Part shown: piece by piece, positions 1 through 13,040 of the stretch
Numbering within the stretch: position 1 is the first letter of the stretch
Layout: each line of letters opens with the position of its first letter
Assembly: GCA_030268105.1 (NCBI GenBank)
Contig: BSDZ01000030.1
Location: 62,001-126,000, forward strand
Length of the DNA: 64,000 bases
Direction: 5' to 3'
Source of the DNA: Volvox africanus
Lineage: Eukaryota; Chlorophyta; Chlorophyceae; Chlamydomonadales; Volvocaceae
The notes under the pieces: model-generated
The model's database searches: none
Seen by the model: the letters and a program-made list of their open reading frames with translations, nothing else
Told to the model about the DNA's origin: nothing
Translations under genes and position numbers: made by a program

Positions 1-534
1 GGGCCAGACGCCGGAAACAAATGTGTAATGCTAATATGCTCAAGGTCTAGATTTAAAGTGGTTAACAAGGATAGTTATGCATAAAGAAGAATTCAGTTAA
101 AATATTGCCCAGCAACACAATATTGGGTGTTTTGACTAGAGCGGGTCAAATCCGACATGAGGGTGGTGATTTTGGTAGTTTTAAAGGATTTAGTGGGGGA
201 TTTACGCGCATAATTAGTATTAGACGATATGGTTTTTTGCTTAAACCTTTTTTGCCTCCGACCGGCAAGCAAACCAGCCTTGCCTTCCTCCAACGACACA
301 GTCGCTGATACGTCCCCAACTACACTGCTTGCCCTGCTGTTGCTGCTGCTGCTGCCGAGCAATATGCCTCCAAACTGCCCAGGGCTCGCTCCGGGCGTTA
401 GCTCCTGAACCCTAACCCAGATCCCAGTCCCATGCAGTTTTTAAGGATGCAGATCAGCCCAAGGAATAATCGCCCTCTATTAATCCGTCCATCCGGCCTA
501 TGCCCATGTGCTTACGGACCCCCTCACCCTCACC

Positions 535-680
535 CGGCAGGGCAGCAACTCTCGCACCGTCCACGCTACTGCCGCCGCCGACAGCTGCCAATCTGCCGCT
601 TCCAGCAGTAGTCCCCGACGCGGCTGCTGCTGCTGCCGCAGCCGCGATTCTGCCAGGCGCCATCTGGATCTGGCAGAACA
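535..680 (-). other. possible exon with Ala-rich linker, perhaps of the ATG13-like gene
   Basis: On the minus strand this GC-rich block reads as a run of nine alanines followed by Gly/Ser-rich sequence, and ends at a GTGAGG donor-like site. ATG13 proteins have a long disordered tail after the HORMA domain, so an exon of the upstream gene is possible. Coding cannot be shown from composition alone. Confidence 0.2.
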
Positions 681-1164
681 GGTAGAGGGCAGCCAAGCCA
701 GATTCGGATTCAGAATCCGAGAATCCATTTCAATTTCGAACTATTTCACTTAGCGCAAAGTAACGGTGTGTTTTGCTCGTCTTGTGCCCCAATAGCCGAC
801 GGAATCAGGAGCGCACAGACCTACCAGGGTACGGACAATACTGCCTAGAGAATTTGATAAAATCACTAACCTACCCTCCACCATTGGGAGGGTGGGAGGG
901 AGTGGCGATAGCCACTGGTGCAGCCCGGTTGTGCAGTTGAGGAGCAAATTACAGGAGTTGCAAGAAATAACAGAGCCGGGGAGCACACATGACATGCTTC
1001 CCCGGAGAAGTGCGATACTCCAGGTAAATGATTTCCTTTCTAACCCCTTTCCGGATGCTAATGATAATAGTCTGTCCACTTTTCTGGGGCTGAGGCGAAA
1101 CGGTGGAATTCCGTTGACGTTCCATGGTGCACTTGCTGCCAATAGTGCCGCGATCACTGCTATA

Positions 1165-1814
1165 TGAATGTGGCCACCGCTGCAAAACCCATGACCTCGA
1201 TATGGTGCCAGCATGCACTTGGACATGGTCCGGGGGTTCATAGCAGGGGCACGCGATTTTTGCTGGGAAGAGGAGCATGTACCGTGTGGCCCCGTGTGGA
1301 CCATATCCACAGCGGGCTCCCATAGGTGTGAAAAGTACAGGCCGGGGTGCCTGTACGCCTTCACCTGACCAATTATGTAGTCTAATTTACAATCTACATG
1401 ATAAAGAAGCGCTGGTGGGACAGAAGGTCTTCCACACCTCGATAACTAATGGCGACGAGAGGTCCTTGCGCCATAGCTCCACCTCTTTGCCAACGCCATC
1501 TGCTTCTTCCAATTCCAACAGAAACTGTGGGCCAAAAGGACACGGCTTTTGTCATTAAGTGCTTGCGACCTGGACCTATTCCACGTTGGAAAGCGCATGA
1601 GATGTATAACCGTTCCAACCTCCAAGCTAAGATGTTGACATAACGTGCAATGTTTACAAGATTCGCTTACCCAACGTCCCGCTCGCTTATCGCGGGCCGA
1701 GCGCGGCTGCTGTTGGACAGGGCCCGTGGGAAGAATTCGCGAGCCGAGAATGACTTGGCCGCACTTTACAAATGCTTCACCGATATAATGCTCTATCGTG
1801 AGGCGGTCCGCCAT
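1165..1814 (-). CDS. ATG13-like autophagy protein, 5' part (N-terminal HORMA region)
   Basis: Exon 1 is 1671-1814 (48 codons, start ATG at 1814) and encodes IEHYIGEAFVKCGQVILGSRI. Exon 2 is about 1438-1524, entered after an intron 1525-1670 with a GTAAGC donor and a CACAG acceptor, phase 0. Across the join the protein reads RW-FLLELEEADGV and then VELWRKDLSSPLVIEV. This order (a K/CxQVILxSR helix, W-F-x-LELEE, PLVIEV) is the conserved start of ATG13, the regulatory subunit of the ATG1 kinase complex that begins autophagosome formation in the cytosol. A further exon near 1165-1320 contains SWVLQRWPHSY, resembling the family's ERW motif, but its borders are uncertain. The rest of the gene would run leftward, possibly past the window edge. 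Exons 1 and 2 are well supported; the downstream structure is not solved. Confidence 0.6.
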
Positions 1815-2244
1815 GATGATGGCGGCCGCCTCGTCAGGGTTTGAGAGGGCAACCCTACTGCGTCGACGTGGTTAGAAGCGGGTCACTTTAGAAGTGAATT
1901 TTAAAACATCGACAATTACTTTACATGTCTTAAGAAGTAGGCAGAAAGGTGAGGCTCAGGCGACTTATGAAACTGACATGCTGACCAATTTTAGGACGCC
2001 CTTTTCAATGCCGGACGTGAGATCAAGATATTTCAGCCTTACTTCAGTTAAACCTAATATTTATATAGTTTCAATTACAAGTAGGTATATTTGTTCTCTA
2101 AATTGCTCATATTTTTGCTTCTTCAAAAGCCCATCGGCGTATTAGATTACCCAAACATTCAGTAATCGAGCATCAATAAATAGTAACAATGTAACGGATA
2201 TTGCTTATCATTGCAATCTATAAACTTGCAACTTCAGTCCTGGC
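1815..2244. promoter_or_regulatory. divergent intergenic region
   Basis: This 430-bp gap separates the ATG13-like start (minus, 1814) from the helical-repeat gene start (plus, 2245). It is clearly more AT-rich than either gene, and small open frames in it show no recognisable domain. It presumably holds both promoters and 5' untranslated regions. I see no unambiguous TATA box or operator. Confidence 0.35.
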
Positions 2245-5200
2245 ATGAGTCTTCCTTGCTGCGTTCTAGGACATAGGCCCTGCCCTCGTCGGCTCCGTCT
2301 CGAACGTTGGACGGCGTTGGACGGAGGCTCTGAACCGCACCCCTTCAACAAAAATGGTGTGCGCCACGGGAGCATTGCGATCTGCGCCGTCAACTCGAAC
2401 TCTCGCCGACAGCGCGCCGATCGGTCCCAGCTGACGCCACAAGTCACCGAACCAGCTGATGGCGTCGTTGTGTCAGATGGGCCCACTGTCGGCATCACTC
2501 GCAAATGGGATGATACCACGCGTGTCACTACTGGGGATCATGCAGCAGCTACTGCCGTTGGCAAGCTTGGGACCGTTCAAGCTAACAGGCAGGATGGAAG
2601 CGATTCTATGGGTACCTCGGCGCGTTCCCACAAGCCTGTCGCACATTCTCAAGGCGACCTAGGTAACTGCGTCAAGGGAGCTGGGCGGACGCCACGGCGC
2701 ACCTGCAGCATTCCGCCAACACAGGAAGGCCACGTGCGCCAGCCGTCAAGCGAACGCAATACCAGTGCCAGCAGGAACGGCAGCAGTAAAAATGCTGTCA
2801 CCTCGATCAACAACATTAGCAGAGCTTCTGCCAGTAGCTTAAGGAGTCGGAACGAGAGCTGGAGTTCTTACCCGTACGCTAAGGACGATGATAGCAGTGG
2901 CAACAGCAGCGGAGGCAGTGGCAACAACATTAAAAGTTCAAATCTTAGGAAAGTAGGCAACAGTCGTAACCCCGGTAAAGATAAAGACAGCAGCAGCGGC
3001 GGCGGCGGCGGCGGGGGCAGTGGCGGTGTTTCCCACGATCTGCAAGCCAGCAGGGGTCGACGCAGGGCCCACGATGACACCGAAGGAAGGGCCCTACGTG
3101 GACCGTCATCATCATCAACACCACGTGGACCATCGTCGCCGCCACCGCCACCGCCGTCAACAACAGGGGCGTTACGGCCGGAGGAAGAATTAGAAGTTTC
3201 GGAGGGCCCTTATATCTGGGGTCCTGTCTTGGCGCTGCTGCAACCGCGTCGCCAAACCAGGGGTGGGACACTTTACCGGACACCGTCGCAGCCTATCGCA
3301 GCTATCGCCCCCAGCCCCTTCCTTGCCGTAAGAATGATGACGTCACAACCCGCACGGGCAGTCGCTGCGGCAGCGCGCTCTCTGGCGGCCAAGTACCCGG
3401 TCATTGAAGCTCTCAGCACCGGTGGCGCCCCGGCGGAGGCCATTGCTGCTGCTGCCTCCGCCGCCGCCGGCGCTGTGTCAATGGCAGCGGCAGCCGATTC
3501 ACAAAATGATGAAAGCGCCGCTGCAGGCGACATCGTGGGCGCTAGTAGAGGCCCCAATGGTACTGTGCCGGCGCGGAGGGGAGGGGGCCCCCGCTATGAC
3601 ACCGCCGCCGCCGCCGCCAGTGGCTGTAGGGATGGCGGCCGTCACCCGTTGACGAATCCTGATACGGTAACAAGTGGCTTCGCAGCCGCCAGCAGGCCGG
3701 AGGGTGTGCTCTGGCCGCTGATGTCGGAGCAGCTCCTGACGATGGCAGCCAGTGGCAGTAGCAGCAGTAGCAGTAGCGCCCGTGGCGGCAGTCAGGGTGG
3801 CAATAACAACTGCCACGAAACCTTTGGCGATGAGGACCCAGTGGTGCTCGCAGCAGTAACCGTAGTCCTGATAGAGGTCGCCGGTTCTATCCTCACCCAC
3901 GGCGTTTATCCTGTTCGTTTCGGCGCAACCAAGCTGCGAATGTCTATCAGCACTGCCACCAAGGCTGCTCAAGCCGCTTCTGGTGGATGTAGCGGCGGCG
4001 GTTTGTATGGCGACAATAACGGTGAGCGCTCAGCTGGCGCTACTCAGGCGGCGGCGGTGGCGGCAAGCGCACTGGAGCATATGGAGAAATTCTTGATGGT
4101 CCCGGAGGTCGTTTGCCGTGCCGTACAGGATTGCTGCAAGTATAATGCGCGATATATGACGGGTGCGCAAGTGGCGTCGCTCCTGGCGGCACTCGGGGCG
4201 CTGGCGTTGACGCTGGGCCCCGACGGCCGTGGACAATTGGCGACGCGTGCTCTTAAGCTTCTGGAGTTGGGCTTCCCCGAACAGCACCAGCAGCATCCAG
4301 CGGCAGCGGCAGTAGATCGGCCCGACGTGCCCGCGAAGGATGACTCTGCCGCCGCCGCGCCAGCGGCAGCGGCTGTTTCCCAGCCGCTGAGGCGGCAGCG
4401 GCGGCTGCCGGCTCCGTTAGCGGCGCTGCTCATGCTCTTGCTAGTAACTGTGCTGCCTCAGGAGCTAGCGCATCGGCAGGTGAGATGGCTCATGTGGCGG
4501 CAGCTCCGCGCGCTGCTGCTGCCATCTTGGCGGATTGGGCACGACGGGGCGGCGGCGCTGGATGAGGCGAACTTAGGCAGTGATGAGGTGGAGTCGGCGG
4601 ACGATAACGGCCAAGATGATGGTGCTGCGGCTGCAGCGGGTGGTGGCGGCGACGGGAAGCTGCCGCTGGTGGCGGTGGCGGCGCTACTTGTGGCCGGTGA
4701 CCGATTGCAGGTCCGAACTTGCGAAGGTCAGGTTGTAATGTTTTGTTGCGGTGGTTCACATTTCCCGCGAATTCCCAAAGCGGGATTTGCTTTTTCGTTT
4801 TTTCCTTTCTTCTTTTTTCATATTCCTGTTATTCCTACTTTTCGGTTTTCCTTTTTCCCCTTTTTCCCCTTTTTCCCCTTTTTTTCCCTATTTCCCTTTT
4901 TTCCCTTTTTTCCCTTTTTTCCTTTCTTTCCTGCAGAGGAGGCAGCCGAAACAGCAGATAGCATCCCACACTGCAGCCCATGCGGCAGCCCTATGGCTTT
5001 GAAACCCGTTCCCCCCTCCTTCATGTGCATGCAGGTGCTGTTAGCCGCATCCGACGTGGAGGAGGAGGCGCTGCAGCGGCTCTCACGACGCGCTGACCTG
5101 CTGACGGCAGAGCAGTTACTGACCCTCCTTCGTTCGCTGACGAGAAAGCAAGCCATGCTGGGCAGCGACGTACTGGCCAGGGTGTGTCTGCATGAGCGTG

Positions 5201-7770
5201 TGTATGATTGTGTGCCTATATAATGTGTGTGTTTGTTTGTGTGGGGGGGGATAGGGAGCCTTTGCTATACCCGTGGCCACTACCTGGCAGTAGTCCCTAC
5301 CTTCCCCTGTATTTCGGGGCACCTCATCTGTTCCCCCCTCGGATGTTGACTTCTCCGAAGTCAGTAATTTTCCCGGGTTCAGCACTCGCCGCCAGCATCC
5401 ATATGAATCTGTTGAATCAACGGCGCCCTCAACTCCACTCCTGGTCGGCTCGCAAGTCACAATAACCGGGGCCCTCACCGTCCATCAACATTGGGGGCAC
5501 ATCCACTCTCAAGCATTGGAGGGATTTTTATCTCGAACTCAGTTAGGGCCAATCCTGTGTGTATGTTATATGTATATTCTTTGTGCTCAATTTTTTTATC
5601 GATTATAAACTCGCATGTTAAGAGTCGCAAGGCCCAGACGAGCCAGGGGGCTCAAGAGACCGCAAGCAAGGAAAGGTGATACAAGATTGATTGATTTTAA
5701 ATATCACGTATCGTACGCAACGGATGCTGTGGAGGTACGTCGAGGATATGTACGACTAAAAGTACTATTGTATTTGACCGGGGTATTTCACCCTCCGTTC
5801 CTGCTTCTTTCCCTTCTGTTTTCCTATGTGCAGTTCGTGGCGCGGCTGATGACTGCATCCGCTTCAGGAGAGCTGCACCCCCGGGATGTGCCTCCAATGC
5901 TTGGACTGCTCGCTGACCAGGTGTACCTGCTGGAGCGCAGGGAGCTGTCGAGGCTAGCTGGTGAGAGAAGAGGGCATCGGGGCGTTGGGCCGGGTGTGAA
6001 GGCCAGCGACTACCGGACGATTGAATGGGCGGATCGCATCGCGGCAACAGTGGCGCCGTTCGATTGCTGTTAGCCAGATTGCCAGGTAGATAGCACGCGG
6101 CATGATGGCGCCATCACAATGAACACCGCAAGAGCTGTCCCCAACTTTTGCAGATGAGACATGGTGGCAGGCATGGGCGGTGAATATGGCACGTGGGGCT
6201 GAGCCGCACATCTTCATGAGGGGTGCTCGTTTTGCACCTTTTCTTGTGTCGTAGAGGTGAACCGGTGCCTGCGGAATGGATTGGCAGTGGTATCTCAGGA
6301 GCTCAGTGAGAGCTCCAGTCCCTTTATTTCCTTAGCCAGCTGACACGGACACGGACACGGACACGGACACGGACACTGCGATATTCCCGGTGATGTTCTC
6401 ATAGAGGTGGCAGCTTCCCCCTGGCCCTCACCTCTACCTCTAATCCGTGAAACACATCGTGAGGCTCCCCCCGCGGGCAGCTGCTACCGCTACTGCTGCT
6501 ACCGATACCGCTACTGCAAATGCTGTCGCCGCTCTGATGGGTTTTGTTTTCTCCCCGCAGAGGGTATTTTTCGGGCGATGCACTGGGTTGCGAGACGGCG
6601 GCTGGTAATGAGGGGGCCGGATGGGAACGCCGCTGCGCTTGCCGCAGCAGCCCCTGCAGCTGGCTCCGCCTCCGGTCCGCCCATCACGACTCGAGATCCA
6701 GATCTGCGGGAGTTGGCCGCGATCTGCGGTGATCTTGAGGTGGGGCCTTATGGACCAGGGGAAAGGACTGTGAATAGGGGGAGGGTGTTTTTTCCACCAT
6801 CGCATACCGCCCCGCCGGGCCTTCTGGCTGCAACCTGAGCTCCAGGGCGGGAGCATACACAACAACACGTTCTTCTCCGTCTGGTATCTCTACCCCTACT
6901 ATTCCTCCCCTCTAATTCCACTTTTTCCGACTTTCGACGACGACGGCCATCATTTGACCCTCACGGTTAGTCCTCGTTTCTTCAGTACCACCATAAGGCT
7001 TCGTTTTACTTGCCCTCCCCCTATTCCTGCCTGTCTGATTGCATCGCCTTGCAATCGCAATGTACCGGCGGTTTCCGTTCACTTCATGTGCGGGGTAATG
7101 CCGTGCAAACCCGCACAGTTGGTGCTGGGGCGCCTAAAGCTGTCGTGGGTGAATCCAGACCTGCTAACTATCGTACGGGACGAGCTTGCGGCATTTGCAG
7201 TGTCCGGTGGGGCGCACCCGGAGGCCCCATTGAAGGTGCGTCCAGCGAGGAGAAAAGGGTGGGGGGGAGGAAGAGGGATGAAACGAATCCTGGTGCTGAT
7301 AAGGGGGGGTGGAAGGAAGAGGGCCGATAAGAGCCAGTTGTGATTCATTCATTCCTTCGGATAAGCCTCAGATTTCTTGAAGGGTAGGAAGAGGAGGGGG
7401 AAAACGAAGGTCATGGTCTTGCAGGAATTGATGCAAGGAAAGGATTTGTACGGGTCATTGAGGTTACGGCTCGTTGGTATGATTGCCGCCTCCTTAGTTT
7501 GCCACTCCACTGGGACCCAATCCGTTGCGGGCACCTGTGTCCGCGATCTGACCACAGGCTTGGCAGGTGCTCCTCCGTAGCCCTGACTACCGGGAGCGCA
7601 CGGGAGGTCGGTCCTCGTCAACTAGTCCGGACGACTTCATCGAGGAAGCGCGGCGGGAGCTGCTGAGTCGGGCGACAGACGACCCGAAGCGCAGCAGCGT
7701 GCTGGAAGCGATTATGGCGGCAAAGCCGGAGCTGGAGCCGAATCTGTATCGACTTAACAACGGGGACTGA
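2245..7770 (+). CDS. alpha-helical-repeat protein (OPR/FASTK-like?), 6 exons, 1079 aa
   Basis: Exons: 2245-4710, 5035-5181, 5834-5960, 6561-6739, 7119-7235, 7567-7770; all phases join and the stop is TGA at 7768. Residues 1-560 are low complexity with Ser, Gly and Pro runs. Alpha-helical segments follow, for example GAQVASLLAALGALAL in exon 1 and LTAEQLLTLLRSLTRKQ in exon 2. After that come helical pairs of about 40 residues containing LHPRDVPPMLGLLADQV and WVNPDLLTIVRDELAAF. The spacing resembles octotricopeptide (OPR) or FASTK-type repeats, which in green algae often bind organelle RNA. No RAP domain is visible at the C terminus, which ends KPELEPNLYRLNNGD. The N terminus (MSLPCCVLGHRPCPRRLRL) is Arg-rich and free of acids, compatible with organelle import. 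The gene model is fairly firm; the function is a guess. Confidence 0.65.
4786..4934 (+). repeat. polypyrimidine tract (TTTTTCCCC-type) in intron 1 of the helical-repeat gene
   Basis: Almost pure T/C sequence built from runs such as CCCCTTTTT. It stays in frame by chance and would read as a Phe/Pro-rich insert. It lies upstream of acceptor TGCATGCAG at 5026-5034, and a second acceptor CTGCAG ends near 4936. Confidence 0.8.
6346..6376 (+). repeat. 6-bp tandem repeat (CGGACA)n
   Basis: About five copies of a hexamer in intron 3 of the helical-repeat gene. Confidence 0.8.
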
Positions 7771-8630
7771 AAAACGGTGGCAATGGAGAAGTAATCGACT
7801 GTTGGGAGTTGGGGGTTATCGGAAAGATATGACTAAGACGGGTTGATGCCACAAGGCTGGCGTATGGGTTGGGTTTATACGGAGGCGTTTGCAGGTTTGG
7901 CATTGCGAGTTTTGGATGGTTTGGCATCGATCAGGGCGTGTAGGATGATTTAACGTGTGTGCCAAACACGCCGGCGTTTGCTTGGCAGAGGTTTATAGTC
8001 GTTTGCATATTGTACATTTTCACAGGATCCTGGGGACATGGAAGGTTCACCGTTTATCAGCGAAGCATTCATGAGGTGAATTCCCGCCGGAGAGGCGGTG
8101 GTGATGGTGCACGACTGTGCACGGACTTTGGAAACGGGGTGCAGGCGAGAGCAACGCGAACCAGCTGTTTGAAATATTTGCAGTCCCTGGGTGCAAGGTT
8201 ACACTTCAGGACTTCCACGTTAAACTTCTATTTAAGGTTACATTGTCCCCCTGTCACCGTTACAAAGAGTCTAAGCCGTGCAAGCGGAGAACTGTAGTGT
8301 TCCGGAGCAAGGCAGCTCCAGTACGAACCGGTTGAGAACCGATTATGCAATTGGGTGGAAGCCTATTAATAAGCTTCCTGTCTGATTTATGATTGTTTGC
8401 TGGAAGCGTATGATAATCCTTAAGATGGACGTTGAGTGGAGACCCCTTGCGCCTTCGAGCCAACCTTTGTTATAAGTATATGTCGTTGCTCTATTATATT
8501 ACTTTATTAATAAAATATGATCAGACTGCAGAAAGAGCTCTTAGGTTAACTCATAACATGAAGAGCATGCGGACATAACTGAATGCAATTCAGCTTTCCC
8601 ATGGGTTTTCAGGTCTAATGGGACGGGTCG
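7771..8630. other. intergenic: 3' UTR of helical-repeat gene and promoter of channel gene A
   Basis: An 860-bp gap between the TGA at 7768 and the ATG at 8631. It is AT-rich near 8470-8570. I find no TGTAA polyadenylation motif and no convincing coding segment. Confidence 0.4.
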
Positions 8631-11600
8631 ATGTCCGATATTCCCACCTCAGCACCAGGCATCCGTCGGCCCGGTCGCAAACGCTCTGGCCCCCCAGGCA
8701 GCGATCCGGACGCTAATCCTGCCGCGATTGCAGTCTCCGCTTTCACTCTTCTCGAGAGTGCTTGCATGAATGATAATGCCTCAGAAGGCTCCGACGTTCC
8801 GCTGCAAAGCAGCAGCAGCCGTGCGGAGGCATGCCTAGACGAGGGCCCCCCGCTGCAAGGACCAATACCCACGTCGCCGGATGTAACCGCCCGCCAGTTT
8901 GCTGTCCGCAGCGAGAAAACGCGGCGCGGTGCGGTTTCCGTCAGCTTCCGGCGGCTTGAATCGGCACAAAGCGAAGAACTGGAGACTCAGATGTCAGCGG
9001 CAGTCAGCGTGCCCGGCTCCTCCGAGCCCGTCAGCCGACCCAGCAGTTTGTGGAAGCTGGGAGACTCCAGGGAGGGCACTGCGGCCTACGGCTGCCTCAC
9101 AGATGCGCGGATACACAAGCCTGAGGACTCAGACTTCGTTGACGAAGATGCGGAATTGAAGCGGCTGTCCGAGTCCCCTGGGTTTAAGGCAGAGCATGAT
9201 GCGGTGTGTCTGTCTTCTCTAAGCGGGAATGAGACGCTGTGGTCGGAAAATCAGTCGGACAAACAGTCCAGGAGGGTTCTAGGGAGGGTTTCGATCCCCC
9301 TGCCCCAACTGCTTCACATGGGTGGGGATCGAAACGAGACAGTAACAGAATGCCGTATTCGGCTGATGAAAAACGGCCTAAGTCTCCTTACGGACATACG
9401 CAGTGTGTAGTGCATATCCCCTCTAGCGAAAGTCACCCGGCTGCCGAGAGGAAAATCAGAAGCGGGAGGGCGCATTATAATGCTGACGACGCGAGCCACC
9501 ACAAGGCACTGACCACGAGCAGTGCAGAACCATATGGCGAAATCGGTAACCAGTTCTAGGCAGCAAATAAGTGCATATACGTAATAATGCCCGTTTTGCC
9601 CCTTTTTCACTAATGAATTCATATACCATTTCTTTCCTTAATTATGGGCTCTTTTTAATTGGGGGGTTGTGTTGCGGTCCCAACCATTTGTTAGAACAGC
9701 TGTGAGCTGTGTGTGAGCTATGAACTGTCCACTCCAATGGAGATGCTGCTGCACAGACTCCAGGAGACGCAGACGTATCCAAGAGATGTGAAAGGGCGAA
9801 GGGTCTGAAAATGCAATTAGGAAAACCGCAACCCGACCGGTGCGACCCCACCATGTGGCATTCCTCGGCAGCAGCTGCGGCCGCCTGGTGCACCTTCTCC
9901 CGGCAGCCGGAACAGCCTCGCGGTGTACGGATGCTGCCACACTCGCCCAGTGAAATACCTTCCCCCGTCCCCCTCCCCCGTCCCCCTTCCCCTCGATCCA
10001 AGACCGCATGAGCTCGTCGTAGCCACATCTTGCCACGCCTGCTTGCACTCAAACACGCCGTACCCTCTCTGACCCGCAGGACCCCCGCTTCACGATGCTG
10101 CACTTCGTGGCGCTGATGGGCCACGGAACGCTGTCAGATGCGCTGGCTGCCTCCCGGCGCCTCCACCATCGCTTTGCGCGCCTGGCCGAGTGTTTGGTCC
10201 TGAAGAAGTCGCAGGAGGTGTTCGTTATGGACAAGGTAGGGAGTGTGAGGAAATCCTAAAAGTCTGACCGTGACCGCGACCGCACTAGATCCCGGGACTC
10301 CAGTTTTCCACATGGAACTGTAGGGCCTTACGAAAGTTCATGAAGCCTTTGTACAGAAACCTTATCAGCATCAGTATCTCGGACTAAACGGTTGATGTGC
10401 AACGGGTGCTTGCCCTAATTGATGAGAAGGGTTTTCACCGGGGGAAAGCGGATGTTGTGACGCAAGACAAATAAACGTCATAGCCGCAAGGAAGCAACAG
10501 GAGTAAAATGAAGCCCAGTATGACCCGGGCTTGAAGTGGCTGGTAGGGTTTTCACTAAGTCAGGGTCATGGGGTATAGGGGTTTATGGGGGTAAGAGGGT
10601 TATGCGGGGCCTGGGCTGCGTCAGCTGCGGATAGAGGCTGGGTGCTCAAAAGGGTCGGTGGTGCGGTACGAACGGTACGATTCCGGGTACGAGGTTGGTT
10701 GGTCCGGGGATGGGATGAGCTAATCATTCAAAGAGCGGGGAGCTGCTGGGGAGTGGGAAGTCTTGGTCATGTCTCCATTTAACTACCGGTGTCCGTCATA
10801 ATGCTGGCTGCGTCGAAGTCGCATTTCTGATGTCCATGCCGCTGCCGATGTTCCCGCCTTGGTTCTGGTCACAGTCACAGTCCCCGTCGCGGCTTGTCAG
10901 TAGCAGCCCTGCCTCCAGGATCTCTGGGGGCATTAGTTCTGGGGTCAGAAGCTAATAAAGCTAATAAAACTTTCCATTTTAACAAGCTAAGAGGTTGATT
11001 ATGATTAACTACAAATACGATTAGTAATGGAAAATATATTAAAGACTACATCCTGTATCGGAGAAGTTAGCGCTCTCTCTCGTAGAGAGTATATATATAT
11101 ATGCAGAGAATGTACATACATTATATGTTATATATATATAACCCTATGAGAGAGTATGTATATATATTATATATAACATATATAACATATAATGTATATA
11201 CATACTCTCTCTGTGGATATATACTCTCTACGAGAGAGAGCGCTAACTTCTCCGATACAGGATGTAGTCTTTAATATATTTTCCACTACTCAAAGTTTTA
11301 TTAGAGAGAGAGAGAGAGATCCTCTCCTGTTGGGGTCTTCTGGTCTCGGACCTCAATAGCGTCCTGGTGTTGGTCTCGCCCCTGGGCTCAGGCTGATGAT
11401 ATTTTTTCTGTCCCGGCTCACACCACGCCCTCCCGTGCTGTATCGTATTATGTCGTACCGCATCACAGTATGGCTGCACGCCGCTACAGCTTGCTGCTGC
11501 CTGTGGCAATACTGACATGGTCAAGGTTCTGGTCGCCCCGTACGACTTCCCGGAAACAAGCGAACACGTCCTGCCTTCCACCGACACCCGCTATGCTTAC

Positions 11601-12982
11601 CTGAATCACCAGGATCGTCAGGTGCGTGATGCGACTGCGACAGCTACTGCTACAGCTACTGCTACTGCCACTACTTCTGCCACTGCCACTGCTAGTGCTA
11701 GTGCTAGTGCTACAATTGTTGTGACGGCTGCTGCTGCAGGTCCCACTGCCGCTACTGCGTGATGCCCTACAATCTTTCTTACTTAAACTGCTAGTACGAC
11801 ATGTTAAGCCAATGTTGAAGCATTATTGCAGTACAAGCGGGTGCCCACCGTAATTACCACACGCGGCAGCAGCCCTGCGGCGGGGTTGGGAAATTACATT
11901 CCGACGTATTTTAGGTTCGGCCCTTCCTCAGTGTCGACCTGGCACTCGCGCTCTTCCCTAGGCACTGTAACGTCCCGGCTCCATCGGCGGGTGATCCATC
12001 CCACATCCCGCATATCACATCCCGCATATCACATCCCGCATATCGCATCCCGCATATCACATCCCGCATATCACATCCCGCATATCACATCCCGCATATC
12101 ACATCCCGCATATCACACCCCGCATATCACATCCCGCATATCACATCCCGCATATCACAACCCGCATATCACATCCCGCATATCACATCCCGCATATCAC
12201 ATCCCGCATATCACATCCCGCATATCACATCCCGCATATCACATCCCGCATATCACATCCCGCATATCACAACCCGCATATCACATACCGCATATCACAT
12301 ACCGCATATCACATACCGCATATCACATCCGCTGCAACGAATGCACTTTATCACGGTTTCATTTCCTCGCCCTCTTTCCGCACGCCCCTTATGTTGGCGA
12401 TTTGATTCTTGCCATGGCGGTGGATGTTGGCGTCGCTCACAGATCCGGTTCAGTGCCCTTCACGGCGCTGTGCTCCACGGGCAGCACGACGTCGTCATCC
12501 AGCTGCTTAGGCACGGAGCCAATCCGCAGGTGCTAGACAACACCCGACTAACGGCTTTCAAGGTAAGGGCTGGATAGAGCTCTATACTGTGGGGTAGTAC
12601 TTGGCTAACCCCCTTTGGAGTCGTGGACTGCTCGACTCTGCCAACCGAGGGGGGGACTAAGGGTAACCCGCATGAGTCGCCGACAATCGCTGCTGGTGGT
12701 CCGCCGGCCTGACCGGTCCTGTTGAAGGTCGCCAGCTCCGCTGCTGATGTTTTCCTCCCCCTTCTCTCCCTCTCTCCCTCTCTCCCTCTCTCCCTCTCTC
12801 CCTCTCTCCCTCTCTCTCTCCCTCTCTCCCTCTCTCTCTCCCTCTCTCCCTCTCTCCCTCTCTCCCTCTCTCCCTCTCTCCCTCTCTCTCTCCCTCTCTC
12901 CCTCTCTCCCTCTCTCCCTCTCTCCCTCTCTCCCTCTCTCCCTCTCTCCCTCTCTCCCTCTCTCCCTCTCTCCCTCTCTCCC

Positions 12983-13040
<58 letters not shown>

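Noticed and set aside
4711..5034. Phe/Pro-rich segment read as protein within a 992-residue frame
   Set aside because: It is a polypyrimidine intron with GT and AG borders that happens to stay open and in phase; the helical repeat continues cleanly when it is removed.
8899..9159. Alternative frame overlapping channel A exon 1
   Set aside because: A shadow of the conserved exon; the MSD start and the acidic end align with copy B in the chosen frame.
11826..12536. His/Ser-rich 236-residue frame
   Set aside because: Product of the 14-bp tandem repeat; only its last part overlaps a true exon, and in that part it is in the wrong frame.
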